A DNA stretch of 11,936 nucleotides, from contig JBEVNX010000120.1 of assembly GCA_040507895.1 (NCBI GenBank), positions 1 to 11,936 on the forward strand. The letters are read 5' to 3'. This DNA comes from JBEVNX01 sp040507895. GTDB lineage: Bacteria; Desulfobacterota; Binatia; JACPRU01. The position numbers and the translations under genes are program-made. Within the stretch, counting starts at the first letter, position 1. Every line of letters begins with the position of its first letter. The notes under the pieces were generated by a model. It saw only the letters and a list, made by a program, of their open reading frames with translations. It made no database searches and was not told the DNA's origin. This document shows positions 1 through 7,044 of this stretch, piece after piece.

Positions 1-2
1 TG

Positions 3-749
3 CCGATCCTCACGTTCCATGCGCTCGACGACCGGCCTGCCGTGGGCGCGCTCGCGCCGCGCGTCTTCCGCCGCGGCGTGGAGCGGCTGCGCGCGAGCGC
101 CCATCGTGCGGTCGGGCTCGGAGACGTGGCCGAGCGCGTTCGGCAGGGTCTCGACCTGCCGCCCGCCGCGGTGGTGATCACGTTCGACGACGGCTACCGC
201 AGCGTGTACGAGCAGGCGTTCCCGGTCCTGCAGGCGCACGACATGACCGCCACCGTCTTTCTGACCGTGGGGCCGCCCGGAGCCGGCGGCGACCGCCTCC
301 CCTCTTTCGAAGGCCGGCCGATGCTGAGCTGGACGGAGATCGGCGAGATGCAACGGGCCGGGATCACCTTCGGCGCGCATACCCTCACCCACCCGGACCT
401 GACGGAGCTTCCGGAGCGGCAGGTCGAGACGGAGATGCGCGCATCGAAGGCGACTATCGAAGACCGGCTCGGCACCCCGGTCCCTTGCTTCGCTTACCCG
501 TACGGCCGCTACGACGAGCGCAGCCATGCGCTCGCCCGCCAGCTCTTCACGTGCGCCTGCTCCGACGCCCTCGGGCTCGTGAGCGCGCGGAGCGATCCCT
601 GGGCCCTCGAGCGGGTCGACGCTTACTATCTGCGTACTGACCGGCGCTTCGACGTCGTGCTCACCCGTTGGCTTCCCCACTACCTGCGCATGCTGAACGT
701 CCCGCGCCGGTTGCGGCGGCGCGCGGCGAGCGCACTCCGGCGACGGTGA
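3..749 (+). CDS. Polysaccharide deacetylase, NodB domain (5' end outside window)
   Basis: A carbohydrate esterase 4 type enzyme that would remove N- or O-acetyl groups from a surface or cell-wall polysaccharide. The frame is open from the window edge: upstream of the first ATG-like codon (GTG at 42) it reads PILTFHALDDRP, which is typical of the start of such proteins, so the true start lies outside and the GTG is internal. Visible hallmarks are TFDDGY (the catalytic and metal-binding Asp pair, coded near 181-198), HTLTH (metal-binding His pair, near 379-393) and FAYPYGRYD (near 490-516). The rest of the barrel follows to a basic Arg-rich C-terminus ending in TGA. About 248 residues are visible. 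No signal peptide can be judged. The next gene is 179 nt away, so it is probably the last gene of an upstream unit. The family is secure; the substrate is unknown. Confidence 0.88.
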   Translation, partial: PILTFHALDDRPAVGALAPRVFRRGVERLRASAHRAVGLGDVAERVRQGLDLPPAAVVITFDDGYRSVYEQAFPVLQAHDMTATVFLTVGPPGAGGDRLPSFEGRPMLSWTEIGEMQRAGITFGAHTLTHPDLTELPERQVETEMRASKATIEDRLGTPVPCFAYPYGRYDERSHALARQLFTCACSDALGLVSARSDPWALERVDAYYLRTDRRFDVVLTRWLPHYLRMLNVPRRLRRRAASALRRR

Positions 750-928
750 CGGTTCCGTTTCGGGCGTAAGGCTCTCAAACCTCGACGGCGGCTCCGGCTT
801 GTGACATCCATCGGCGTCGATACTCCCTCCGGCTCGGATGTCCCAGGACACGTGTGGCCGTACCGGCCGTAGTCGAAGCGCCCGCGTCGATCGTTCGGCC
901 GCGAGCCTCGAGGAGAGGGGAGCTGAGC
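750..928. other. Intergenic gap before the methyltransferase gene
   Basis: 179 nt without a recognisable gene. It carries the ribosome binding site of the next gene at its right end. I see no convincing hairpin plus T-tract and no clear -35/-10 pair. The open frames crossing it are extensions or shadows of the downstream gene. Confidence 0.5.
911..920 (+). promoter_or_regulatory. Ribosome binding site deciding the start at 929
   Basis: The purine run aggagagggg ends 8 nt before ATG 929. The reading frame stays open upstream to an ATG at 854, but that codon has no such site. The 25 extra residues (an Arg/Ala-rich stretch) do not look like the start of this family, whereas the DGGIET motif lies close to the N-terminus when 929 is used. 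Confidence 0.7.
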
Positions 929-1894
929 ATGGCTCGATTGAGAAAGGCGTTACCTCAACTCGATGGCGATTTCTTCCTCACGGACGGCGGCATCGAGACT
1001 ACGCTCATCTTCCTCGAGGGACTCGATTTGCCGGATTTCGCCGCCTTCCATCTGTTGAGCCGCCCCGAGGGCGAAGCGGCTTTGCGCAGGTACTTTCGCC
1101 GTTACGCCGCGCTGGCAGAGCGGTTCGGCGCAGGGTTGATCCTCGAAAGCGCCACCTGGCGCGCGAGCGCAGATTGGGGAGTGAGGCTCGGATACAGCGA
1201 AGTGGCCCTGGCGGATGCGAATCGGCAGGCCATCCGCTTGCTCGAAGAGATTCGAGACGAACGGACCACTGCAACGAAGGCAGTCGTCATCAGCGGGTGT
1301 GTCGGTCCGCGGGGAGATGGATACGTTTCCGACCGAGCGATGTCTGAAACGGAAGCACAAGACTATCATCGCAAGCAGATCGAAACCTTCTCGGATACCG
1401 CTGCCGACATGGTGACGGCCATCACCATGAACTACGCGGAGGAGGCCGTCGGAGTCGCGAGAGCGGCCAAGGCGGCCGGTATGCCGGTCGCGATCTCCTT
1501 CACCGTGGAGACCGATGGCCGCCTCCCGACCGGACAAGCCCTCCGCGAGGCGATCGAACAGGTCGATGCCGCCACGGCAGGCGGGCCCGCGTACTACATG
1601 ATCAATTGCGCTCACCCCACCCACTTCGCGCACGTGCTTTCCGGCGCGGAACCATGGACGAAGCAGATTCGCGGACTGCGGGCCAATGCCTCACGCAAGA
1701 GCCACGCCGAGTTGAACGATTCTGCCGAGCTCGACGTTGGCGATCCGGACGAGCTCGGCATGCAGCACGCGGAGCTGAAGGGGCGGTTACCGCAGCTCAA
1801 CGTGATGGGCGGGTGTTGCGGCACGGACGACCGCCACATCGAGCGAATCGCCGCGGCCTGCTCGCCGCTGTTCCCAAAGCCTACGGCTCGTTGA
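929..1894 (+). CDS. Homocysteine S-methyltransferase family protein
   Basis: A single-domain (321 aa) zinc-dependent thiol methyltransferase of the homocysteine/betaine/S-methylmethionine family (Pfam S-methyl_trans). In this family a TIM barrel holds zinc through three cysteines and activates homocysteine for methyl transfer. Visible here: the N-terminal DGGIET motif (19-24), an INCAHP segment giving Cys227, and the MGGCCGT motif giving Cys296 and Cys297, so the full metal triad is present. The length matches single-domain family members, and there is no cobalamin-binding domain, so a small methyl donor such as S-methylmethionine or a betaine is likely. The start at 929 is fixed by an upstream purine-rich site. 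The gene is followed after 7 nt by an alpha/beta hydrolase, so the two are probably co-transcribed. The donor cannot be read from sequence. Confidence 0.87.
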   Translation: MARLRKALPQLDGDFFLTDGGIETTLIFLEGLDLPDFAAFHLLSRPEGEAALRRYFRRYAALAERFGAGLILESATWRASADWGVRLGYSEVALADANRQAIRLLEEIRDERTTATKAVVISGCVGPRGDGYVSDRAMSETEAQDYHRKQIETFSDTAADMVTAITMNYAEEAVGVARAAKAAGMPVAISFTVETDGRLPTGQALREAIEQVDAATAGGPAYYMINCAHPTHFAHVLSGAEPWTKQIRGLRANASRKSHAELNDSAELDVGDPDELGMQHAELKGRLPQLNVMGGCCGTDDRHIERIAAACSPLFPKPTAR

Positions 1895-1901
1895 TCGCTC
1901 C

Positions 1902-3098
1902 ATGACCGACATCTTCCTCGGCCAGAAGCGTCCGGTCGGCTTCGGCTTCTGGCCGCTCTTAGAGGACGACTCGGGCGTGGCCGTGCGCCGCGAGGAAGTC
2001 CGGTTGGTCACTCGCGACGGCGCGCTGGTGCGCGGGATCCTGTGGACGCCGCCCGCGGGCGAGCGCTGGAAGACCGCGGTGATCCTCACCCATCCGCGCG
2101 GCGACTTCTCGGTGCACTATGCGTGTCCGCTGCTCGCGGCGGCGGGCTTCGCGGTGCTGGGCTTCGCCACCCGCTACCTGAACAACGATACCGACTGCCT
2201 GCACGAGAATTGCGTCGTGGACGTGGCGGCCGCGGCCGAGGAGATGCGCCGGCGCGGAGCCGAGGCCGTCGTGCTGCTCGGCAACAGCGGCGGCGGCTCG
2301 CTCATGGCGCTGGCGCAGCAGCAGACAGGCTGCGGCGACGGCTGGATCGCGATCGCGGCGCACCCGGGCGAGGGCGTGTTCATGCTGCAGGCGATCGACC
2401 CGTCGGTAGCCGATGAGGACGATCCCGGTGCGGTCGTGCGTGAGCTCGACATGTACGAACCCGACAACGGGTGGAGGCCGTGGCCGCAGGCGTGCTCTTA
2501 CGACAAGGCGTGGCTGGCGCGCTACCGCGAGGCGCAGGTCGCGCGCGTGGCGCGCCTCGACGCGATCGCGCGCGACTCGATCGCGGCGTCGGAGCGCGCG
2601 GGCGCGGCGCTGCGCGCCGTCGACAAGGTCTCGCATCCGCGCGAGTGGCGCCTGTTGCGTCAGCGTGCGGTGCACACCCAGTACAGGGTCATCTACCGCA
2701 CGCTGGCGGATCCGGCGTATCTCGACCCGTCGATCGATCCCGACGACCGTCCGCTCGGCTCGCTGTTCGCGTTCCCCGACCCGCTCGACGCCAACTACGG
2801 GCGCTTCGGGCTGGCGCGCACGATGACGGCACGCGGCTGGCTCTCGACGTGGTCCGGGCTCTCGTCGCACGCCAAGCTCGCCGACACCATGCCGCACCTC
2901 GATGTGCCAGTGCTGATCCTGCACGCGACCGCCGACACCGAGATCCGCCTGCGCCAGGCACGGGCGATTCGCGACGCCGCCGGCAGCGACGACGTGTCGT
3001 ATCACGAGATCAAGGGCGCGCCGCACTACCTCGAAGGCCATCGCAAGCCCGCGCTCGAGATCGCGGCCGAGTGGCTGCGCGCGCGCTATCCGCGCTAG
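1902..3098 (+). CDS. Alpha/beta hydrolase, long-insertion type
   Basis: A 398-aa serine hydrolase-like protein with no recognised substrate. After an N-terminal beta region (VRLVTRDGALVRGILWTPP) comes HPRGDFS, probably oxyanion-side, then the nucleophile elbow GNSGGG with Ser129. The acid is likely Asp345 in HATADTEIR and the base His375 in GAPHYLEGH, so a complete triad is visible. About 215 residues lie between nucleophile and acid, far more than in a minimal fold. They include an acidic stretch (170-190) and an Arg-rich helical stretch (205-265), suggesting a large lid. There is no signal peptide, so it is probably cytoplasmic. The ATG lies 7 nt after the methyltransferase stop without a clear ribosome binding site, which suggests translational coupling. 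It could act on an ester or lactone linked to the methyltransferase reaction, but that is inference. Confidence 0.8.
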   Translation: MTDIFLGQKRPVGFGFWPLLEDDSGVAVRREEVRLVTRDGALVRGILWTPPAGERWKTAVILTHPRGDFSVHYACPLLAAAGFAVLGFATRYLNNDTDCLHENCVVDVAAAAEEMRRRGAEAVVLLGNSGGGSLMALAQQQTGCGDGWIAIAAHPGEGVFMLQAIDPSVADEDDPGAVVRELDMYEPDNGWRPWPQACSYDKAWLARYREAQVARVARLDAIARDSIAASERAGAALRAVDKVSHPREWRLLRQRAVHTQYRVIYRTLADPAYLDPSIDPDDRPLGSLFAFPDPLDANYGRFGLARTMTARGWLSTWSGLSSHAKLADTMPHLDVPVLILHATADTEIRLRQARAIRDAAGSDDVSYHEIKGAPHYLEGHRKPALEIAAEWLRARYPR

Positions 3099-3305
3099 CG
3101 GCGGCGAGGCGCGATTCGGCGAGACGGCGGCCACGAGACGAAGGCTGTGTCGCCGCGGTGACCGGGCCGTGAAAATCCTCCGCCGCCGGCGGTCCGCGGG
3201 CCGGTCGTCGGCTCTCTCGCCGCCGGCCGCTTGCAGTCGGAGCGGCGATCGAATTAGGGAGGAGTGAGCGGCGAGAGCAGCGCCGCAACCCCATCGCGGT
3301 CCGTC
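3099..3305. other. Intergenic gap before corA
   Basis: About 207 nt with no supported gene. It is rich in CCGCCGGC-type self-complementary runs, for example a perfect 10-nt palindrome at 3183-3192. None has a stem, loop and T-tract that would make a confident terminator. A strong purine run (agggagga, 3256-3263) lies near the right end. Confidence 0.45.
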
Positions 3306-4289
3306 ATGAGCGAGATGATCGTCAATTGCGTGTCCTACTCGGACGGCAAGCGCATGGGTTCCGTCGATCTCGAGGACATCAGCGAGATCCTGCGCTTCGA
3401 GGGCCAGTTCATCTGGATCGGCCTCCACGAGCCGGACGAGGATCTGCTGCGGAAGATCCAGGAAGAGTTCGGCCTCCACGACCTCGCCGTCGAGGATGCT
3501 CACCGCGCCCACCAGCGACCGAAGATCGAGGAATACGGCGATTCGCTGTTCGTGGTCCTGCGCACCGCGCAGACTTTGCCGGGGAGCTGCGAGGTGGCCT
3601 TCGGCGAGACCCACGTCTTCCTCGGCGCGCGCTACGTCGTGACCGTACGGCACGGCGCCTCGCTCTCCTACGCCGAGGTGCGCCACCGTTGTGAAGCGGC
3701 GCCGCACCTCTTACGGCAGGGTCCCGGATTCGTACTCTACGCGATCATGGACTTCGTCGTCGATCAGTACTTCCCGATCATCGACGAGCTCGAGGCGGAG
3801 CTCGAGAGGCTGGAAGATCAGATCTTCGACGCCGCGCAGCGGGGCGGGAACAACCCCGAGGATGTCTATCGGCTCAAGCGAGAGATGCTCACCGTCAAGC
3901 GGGCGATCGCGCCGCTGATCGACGTCTGCAACCGGTTGGTGCGCTTCGATCGCATGCTGATCCGCCCGGATACCCGGCTCTACTTCCGAGACGTCTACGA
4001 TCACGTGGTGCGGATCAACGAGACCCTCGACAGCATGCGCGAGCTCTTGACCGGCGCGCTCGAGAGCAACCTGGCGCTGATCGGAATCCGGCAAAACGAG
4101 ACGATGCAGAGGCTCGCCTCCTACGCCGCTCTCGTCGCCGTGCCGACGCTCATTGCCGGCATCTACGGCATGAACTTCAAATTCATGCCGGAGCTCGATT
4201 GGAAGGTGGGATATCCGATGTCGCTCGGCCTGATGTTCGGAGTGTGCGGCTACCTCCTCTATCGCTTTCGCAAGGCGGGGTGGTTGTAG
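3306..4289 (+). CDS. corA: CorA-type magnesium/cobalt transporter
   Basis: An inner-membrane divalent cation channel of the CorA (2-TM-GxN) family, normally a homopentamer taking up Mg2+ or Co2+. The 327-aa product has the soluble N-terminal domain (for example VEDAHRAHQRPKIEEYGDS), a long charged helical stalk (around 160-265), a first membrane helix (about 270-287) ending in the signature GMNF (GMN 288-290), an acidic loop MPELDW and a second helix (about 304-322). The C-terminus is basic (YRFRKAGWL), as expected for the cytoplasmic tail. The start is uncertain. ATG 3306 begins close to the conserved MIVNCVSY segment, whereas GTG 3264 adds 14 residues and has its purine run only 1 nt upstream, too close for normal use. 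ATG 3306 itself lacks an obvious site. The gene stands alone and converges on the next one. Confidence 0.92.
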   Translation: MSEMIVNCVSYSDGKRMGSVDLEDISEILRFEGQFIWIGLHEPDEDLLRKIQEEFGLHDLAVEDAHRAHQRPKIEEYGDSLFVVLRTAQTLPGSCEVAFGETHVFLGARYVVTVRHGASLSYAEVRHRCEAAPHLLRQGPGFVLYAIMDFVVDQYFPIIDELEAELERLEDQIFDAAQRGGNNPEDVYRLKREMLTVKRAIAPLIDVCNRLVRFDRMLIRPDTRLYFRDVYDHVVRINETLDSMRELLTGALESNLALIGIRQNETMQRLASYAALVAVPTLIAGIYGMNFKFMPELDWKVGYPMSLGLMFGVCGYLLYRFRKAGWL

Positions 4290-4306
4290 GTGAGCGGCGG
4301 GCTCAC
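4290..4306. terminator. Hairpin between convergent genes, possible two-way terminator
   Basis: gtgagcggcgggctcac forms a perfect 6-bp stem with a 5-nt GGCGG loop. It starts directly after the corA stop and touches the stop of the opposing gene, so it sits exactly where both transcripts must end. There is no T-tract on either side, so intrinsic termination would be weak. A hairpin with the same TGAGC/GCTCA arms sits at the other convergent junction (9001-9018). Confidence 0.4.
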
Positions 4307-5044
4307 TAGGCGATCGTGATCGTCGGTCCCGCGCCTTGGGGCATCTTCACCACGGTCATTTCGAGGAGTTGATAGAGCAGCAAGAACGCCCTGCGGTTCC
4401 ACTGATACCCGGCCTCGGGGCTCACGGCGTAGTAGTGAGCGCCGTATTTGACCGCCCGGTCCGCTCCCGGCTGCACGGCGTCCGATTCCGTCATCCTCAG
4501 CGTGAAGATCGGATTCTCACTCGTCGCCGGGGTTCGAGGATCCCGCGGCACATCGTATTCCGACTCCTCTTTCATCGCCCGTCCCAAGAATCGGATCACG
4601 TTGTAGAAGCTCCGCAATCGGAACTTGCCGTGCAGCAGGTATTCGCCCCCGAGATGGCTCCCACGGATGTCCACCATCAACTTCTGTTGGGTCTCATCGT
4701 TTAGACGCATGCGCTCATCGTTGGAGAGCGAGGGATCATCGTTCGTGACGACGATTCGGCCGACGGTTCGCTTCGTGATCCGGTACAGTCCCGTCATGGG
4801 TTCCGAGGTGACCGACATCTCCTTCTCCGAGCGCTTCGGGCGTGATCGCAGTGGCTGGCACGGTCCAGCTTTTCTCGAAGACGAGCGGCTCAGCGTACAG
4901 GGCGTTTCCATCCTGGACCGTGGACAGGTGCAGCACGATTCTCCGGAAGTTCCGATAGCCGGTTTGGTCGGAGGGCTTGTTGTAGTAGCTGACCTTTTGG
5001 CTATCGGCTTCCGTTCGATACTCTCCAGCCATCAGGCGAAGCAC
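4306..5044 (-). pseudogene. Hypothetical protein gene broken by a frameshift near 4831
   Basis: I do not recognise this family. Two minus-strand frames join into one plausible protein of about 245 residues. The upstream frame (5044 down to about 4832) reads LMAGEYRTEADSQ ... LYAEPLVFEKSWTVPATAITPEA. The downstream frame (about 4830 to the TAG at 4306) continues SEKEMSVTSEPMTGLYRITKR ... YHYAV-like and QWNRRAFLLLYQLLEM. Skipping one base at about 4831 makes the join seamless, so an extra base is the simplest cause. The first codon at 5044 is GTG without a ribosome binding site. The frame stays open to 5197 and includes ASIPRQGADVDL, which resembles the region just after a lipoprotein signal, but no signal or lipobox is readable. 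The N-terminus may therefore be eroded too. It converges with corA. No function is assigned. Confidence 0.6.
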
Positions 5045-5503
5045 GAGATCGACGTCGGCGCCTTGCCGCGGGATCGAAGCTCCTCCTATCTCAAGGAAGT
5101 CGTCAACGGACGGCCGCTCGAATCTAGCTCTACGTTGGCACCAACTGGTTCGTCGTGAACACTTTCGGAGCTGTAGAATCGTCCTCTGGGGACAGGTCTA
5201 TGCTCCGTTCATCCTTCGGCGGCTCGGCTCCGATCCCGCCCCTCTTCACCCCGTTCGCCGCCACGTTCGCCGACGTGACGGGCCTGGTGATCCACTTCAC
5301 GGTCGCGCTCGTGGTGATCCACCGGAGCATGCTCTAATAGGACTGAGGCGGCGTTCGTTGTTGACACTGACCGCCGACGAGGAGCACGTCGAACGCCTGC
5401 CTGCGAGAAGCTTCTATTGGAAACCAAGTGCGAGCATCGAACAGCGACGGGACTGACCGGCTCTTCGCGTGCGCTGCCTTCCCCGCCGCTCAGCGCTTCC
5501 TGC

Positions 5504-5557
5504 GCCCCGCGAAGTGGGGTCATGAGGTCCCTGACTTTCACGGGGCGTTTCCTTTCT
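5504..5557 (+). terminator. Long imperfect hairpin followed by a T-rich tract
   Basis: The outer stem GCCCCG (5504-5509) pairs with CGGGGC (5541-5546). After one C/A mismatch, GAA (5511-5513) pairs with TTC (5537-5539), and an inner GGGG/TCCC stem (5516-5519 with 5528-5531) closes an 8-nt loop. The + strand then reads gtttcctttct. This looks like an intrinsic terminator for plus-strand transcription, though no supported plus-strand gene lies directly upstream. It could instead be a dispersed palindromic repeat or the 3' end of a small RNA. Confidence 0.4.
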
Positions 5558-5597
5558 AGTAGCGCGCAAGGCAACGGTCACTCGACGACGGCCGCGC

Positions 5598-5603
5598 TAC
5601 AAT
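5598..5603 (+). promoter_or_regulatory. Possible -10 element for the rml genes
   Basis: TACAAT matches five of six positions of the sigma-70 -10 consensus and lies 25 nt before the rmlA ATG, giving a leader of roughly 20 nt. The -35 position (about 5575-5580, cggtca) is poor. rmlA has no strong ribosome binding site, only gaacctga before the ATG. It is the best promoter candidate in the gap. Confidence 0.35.
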
Positions 5604-5628
5604 GGGGCGCCTGTCCAAAAGAACCTGA

Positions 5629-6504
5629 ATGAAGGGGATCATCCTGGCTGGCGGCAGCGGCTCGCGTCTTCACCCGGTCACGCGCGCGATCTCGAAGCAG
5701 CTGATGCCCGTCAACGACAAGCCGATGATCTACTATCCTCTCGCCGTGCAGATGCTTGCAGGGATCCGCGAAATACTCGTGGTCTCCACGGCCGCACGAC
5801 CTGCCGCTCTTCAAGCGCTTGCTCGGCGACGGCGTCGATCTCGGCATGAGTTTTTCCTATGCCGAACAGGCCACGCCCAACGGTCTCGCCGAGGCGTTCG
5901 TCATCGGCCGCGACTTCGTGGCCGCCGCGAGCGTGTGCCTCGTGTTGGGCGACAACATCTTCCACGGCCATGGCATTTCCAAGATGCTGCAAAGGAGGTA
6001 CGCGATCTGCACGGCTGCACGCTCTTCGGCTATCAAGTGAGCGATCCCGAACGCTACGGCGTCGCGGAAGTCGACGACACCGCCAAGCTCCTCTCCATCG
6101 AAGAGAAGCCTAAGCAGCCGAAGTCGAACCTCGCGGTCACCGGCCTCTACCTGTACGACAACGAGGTCATCGACGTCGCCACCAAGCTCAACCCGTCGGT
6201 GCGCGGCGAGCTCGAAATCACCGACGTGAATAACCACTACGTGCGGCGCGGCAAAGCGCGCCTCGTGAGCTTCAGCCGCGGCATGGCGTGGTTGGACACC
6301 GGAACGCATGACTCGCTCATGGAGGCCGCGCAGTTCGTCCAGATGCTCGAGCATCGTACGGGAATCCAGATCGCGTGCCTCGAGGAGATCGCGTTCCGCA
6401 TGGGCTACATCGATGAGCGTCAGCTGCAGAAGCTCGGCGAAAAGCTCGGCAAGTCGGGCTACGGTGAGTATCTTCGCGCGCTCGCCAAGAACCCCGCCGC
6501 GTGA
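5629..6504 (+). CDS. rmlA: Glucose-1-phosphate thymidylyltransferase with an internal out-of-frame segment
   Basis: RmlA couples glucose-1-phosphate and dTTP to dTDP-glucose, the first step of dTDP-rhamnose synthesis. The N-terminus shows the nucleotide-binding signature GGSGSRLHP (9-15) plus KQLMPVNDKPMIYYP. The C-terminal half shows YQVSDPERYGV, EEKPKQPKSN, RGELEITDVNN and WLDTGTHDSL. The frame is open for 291 codons, the normal family length, but residues about 55-121 are nonsense (an Arg-rich run). The correct middle is in the +1-shifted frame: PHDLPLFKRLLGDG, then YAEQATPNGLAEAF and LGDNIFHGHG. One extra G at 5790-5791 and one missing A in the AAA run at 5991-5993 restore the whole protein. 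As written, the product lacks the metal-binding LGDN segment and should be dead. It is followed at once by rmlC. Confidence 0.9.
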   Translation: MKGIILAGGSGSRLHPVTRAISKQLMPVNDKPMIYYPLAVQMLAGIREILVVSTAARPAALQALARRRRRSRHEFFLCRTGHAQRSRRGVRHRPRLRGRRERVPRVGRQHLPRPWHFQDAAKEVRDLHGCTLFGYQVSDPERYGVAEVDDTAKLLSIEEKPKQPKSNLAVTGLYLYDNEVIDVATKLNPSVRGELEITDVNNHYVRRGKARLVSFSRGMAWLDTGTHDSLMEAAQFVQMLEHRTGIQIACLEEIAFRMGYIDERQLQKLGEKLGKSGYGEYLRALAKNPAA

Positions 6505-6513
6505 GGTGACGTG

Positions 6514-7044
6514 ATGGAAGTCCTCGATCTGCCGCTCGACGGGCTCAAGCTCATCAAGCCGCGCGTTCACCGCGATGGCCGCGGTTTCTTTGTCGAGAGC
6601 TTTCGCCAAGATGCGCTCGCGGGCCTGCCGTCTTTCGTGCAGGATAATCATTCGCGCTCGGTGGAGGGAACCATGCGCGGCCTGCACTTTCAGACTGCGC
6701 CGGGCCAAGCCAAGCTTGTGCGCGTGGCGACTGGCAAAGTGTTCGACGTCGCGGTGGACATCCGCAAGGACTCGCCGACCTTCGGCAAGTGGCACGGCGA
6801 GATCCTCGACGACGTGGACTGCGCGATGATGTTTCTGCCGGTCGGGTTCGCGCACGGCTTCTGCGTGTTGAGCGACACGGCGGACGTCCTGTACCAATGC
6901 TCCGCCTACTACGATCCCCAGACCGAGGCGGGCTTCAAGCTCGACGACGCCGAGGTCGGCGTGCGCTGGCCCATCGATCCCGCGACCGCGATTCTCTCGC
7001 GGCGCGACCGCGACGCGAAATCATTCCGTGAGGTCTTCCGATGA
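6514..7044 (+). CDS. rmlC: dTDP-4-dehydrorhamnose 3,5-epimerase
   Basis: RmlC epimerises C3 and C5 of dTDP-4-dehydro-6-deoxy-D-glucose to give the L-rhamno form. It is a cytosolic cupin dimer in known cases. The 176-aa product is of normal length and complete: DGRGFFVESF (21-30), the TMRGLHFQ motif with the catalytic His58, LVRVATGKVFDVAVD, FLPVGFAHGF, and the Tyr pair in AYYDP (132-133), one of which is the catalytic acid. The C-terminal SRRDRDAK replaces the more usual Lys-Asp-Ala-Pro region, a mild variation. The ATG at 6514 is preceded by gaggtg (6503-6508, 5 nt spacing). A GTG at 6511 directly before it is equally readable and would add one residue. It starts 9 nt after rmlA and overlaps rmlB by ATGA, so it is part of one operon. 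Confidence 0.95.
   Translation: MEVLDLPLDGLKLIKPRVHRDGRGFFVESFRQDALAGLPSFVQDNHSRSVEGTMRGLHFQTAPGQAKLVRVATGKVFDVAVDIRKDSPTFGKWHGEILDDVDCAMMFLPVGFAHGFCVLSDTADVLYQCSAYYDPQTEAGFKLDDAEVGVRWPIDPATAILSRRDRDAKSFREVFR

Larger units (their letters stand above)
5045..5628. other. Long gene-poor stretch upstream of rmlA
   Basis: About 580 nt with no convincing gene. Left part: the open but startless upstream extension of the broken minus-strand gene (to 5197). Centre: a plus-strand frame 5155-5337 of 60 codons whose last third is hydrophobic (GLVIHFTVALVVIHRSML). It contains an in-frame 11-bp direct repeat, tggtgatccac, at 5285-5295 and 5312-5322. I cannot support it as a gene. Right part: a long hairpin at 5504-5546 and a possible promoter just before rmlA. 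The stretch looks like decayed sequence plus a regulatory end. Confidence 0.5.

Noticed and set aside
838..1347. 169-codon plus-strand frame overlapping the methyltransferase start
   Set aside because: It is out of frame with the motif-bearing gene, Arg/Ser-rich and without recognisable domains.
3183..3192. CCGCCGGCGG palindrome as a terminator
   Set aside because: It has no loop and no T-tract; such runs are expected in sequence this GC-rich.
3264..3305. GTG start for corA 14 codons upstream
   Set aside because: The purine run ends only 1 nt before it, and the added residues are not like the family N-terminus. It remains a possible alternative.
1959..3707. 582-codon open frame on the minus strand
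   Set aside because: It lies antisense to two well-supported genes. Its Arg/Ala/His/Val-rich composition is the usual mirror of GC-rich codons, and it has no motif.
5155..5337. 60-codon plus-strand frame with a hydrophobic end and an in-frame 11-bp repeat
   Set aside because: No ribosome binding site, no known motif and a low-complexity feel. It is mentioned under the gene-poor stretch but not called.
5361..5366. TTGACA, a perfect -35 hexamer
   Set aside because: The position 16-18 nt downstream has no -10-like hexamer and no gene follows at a suitable distance.
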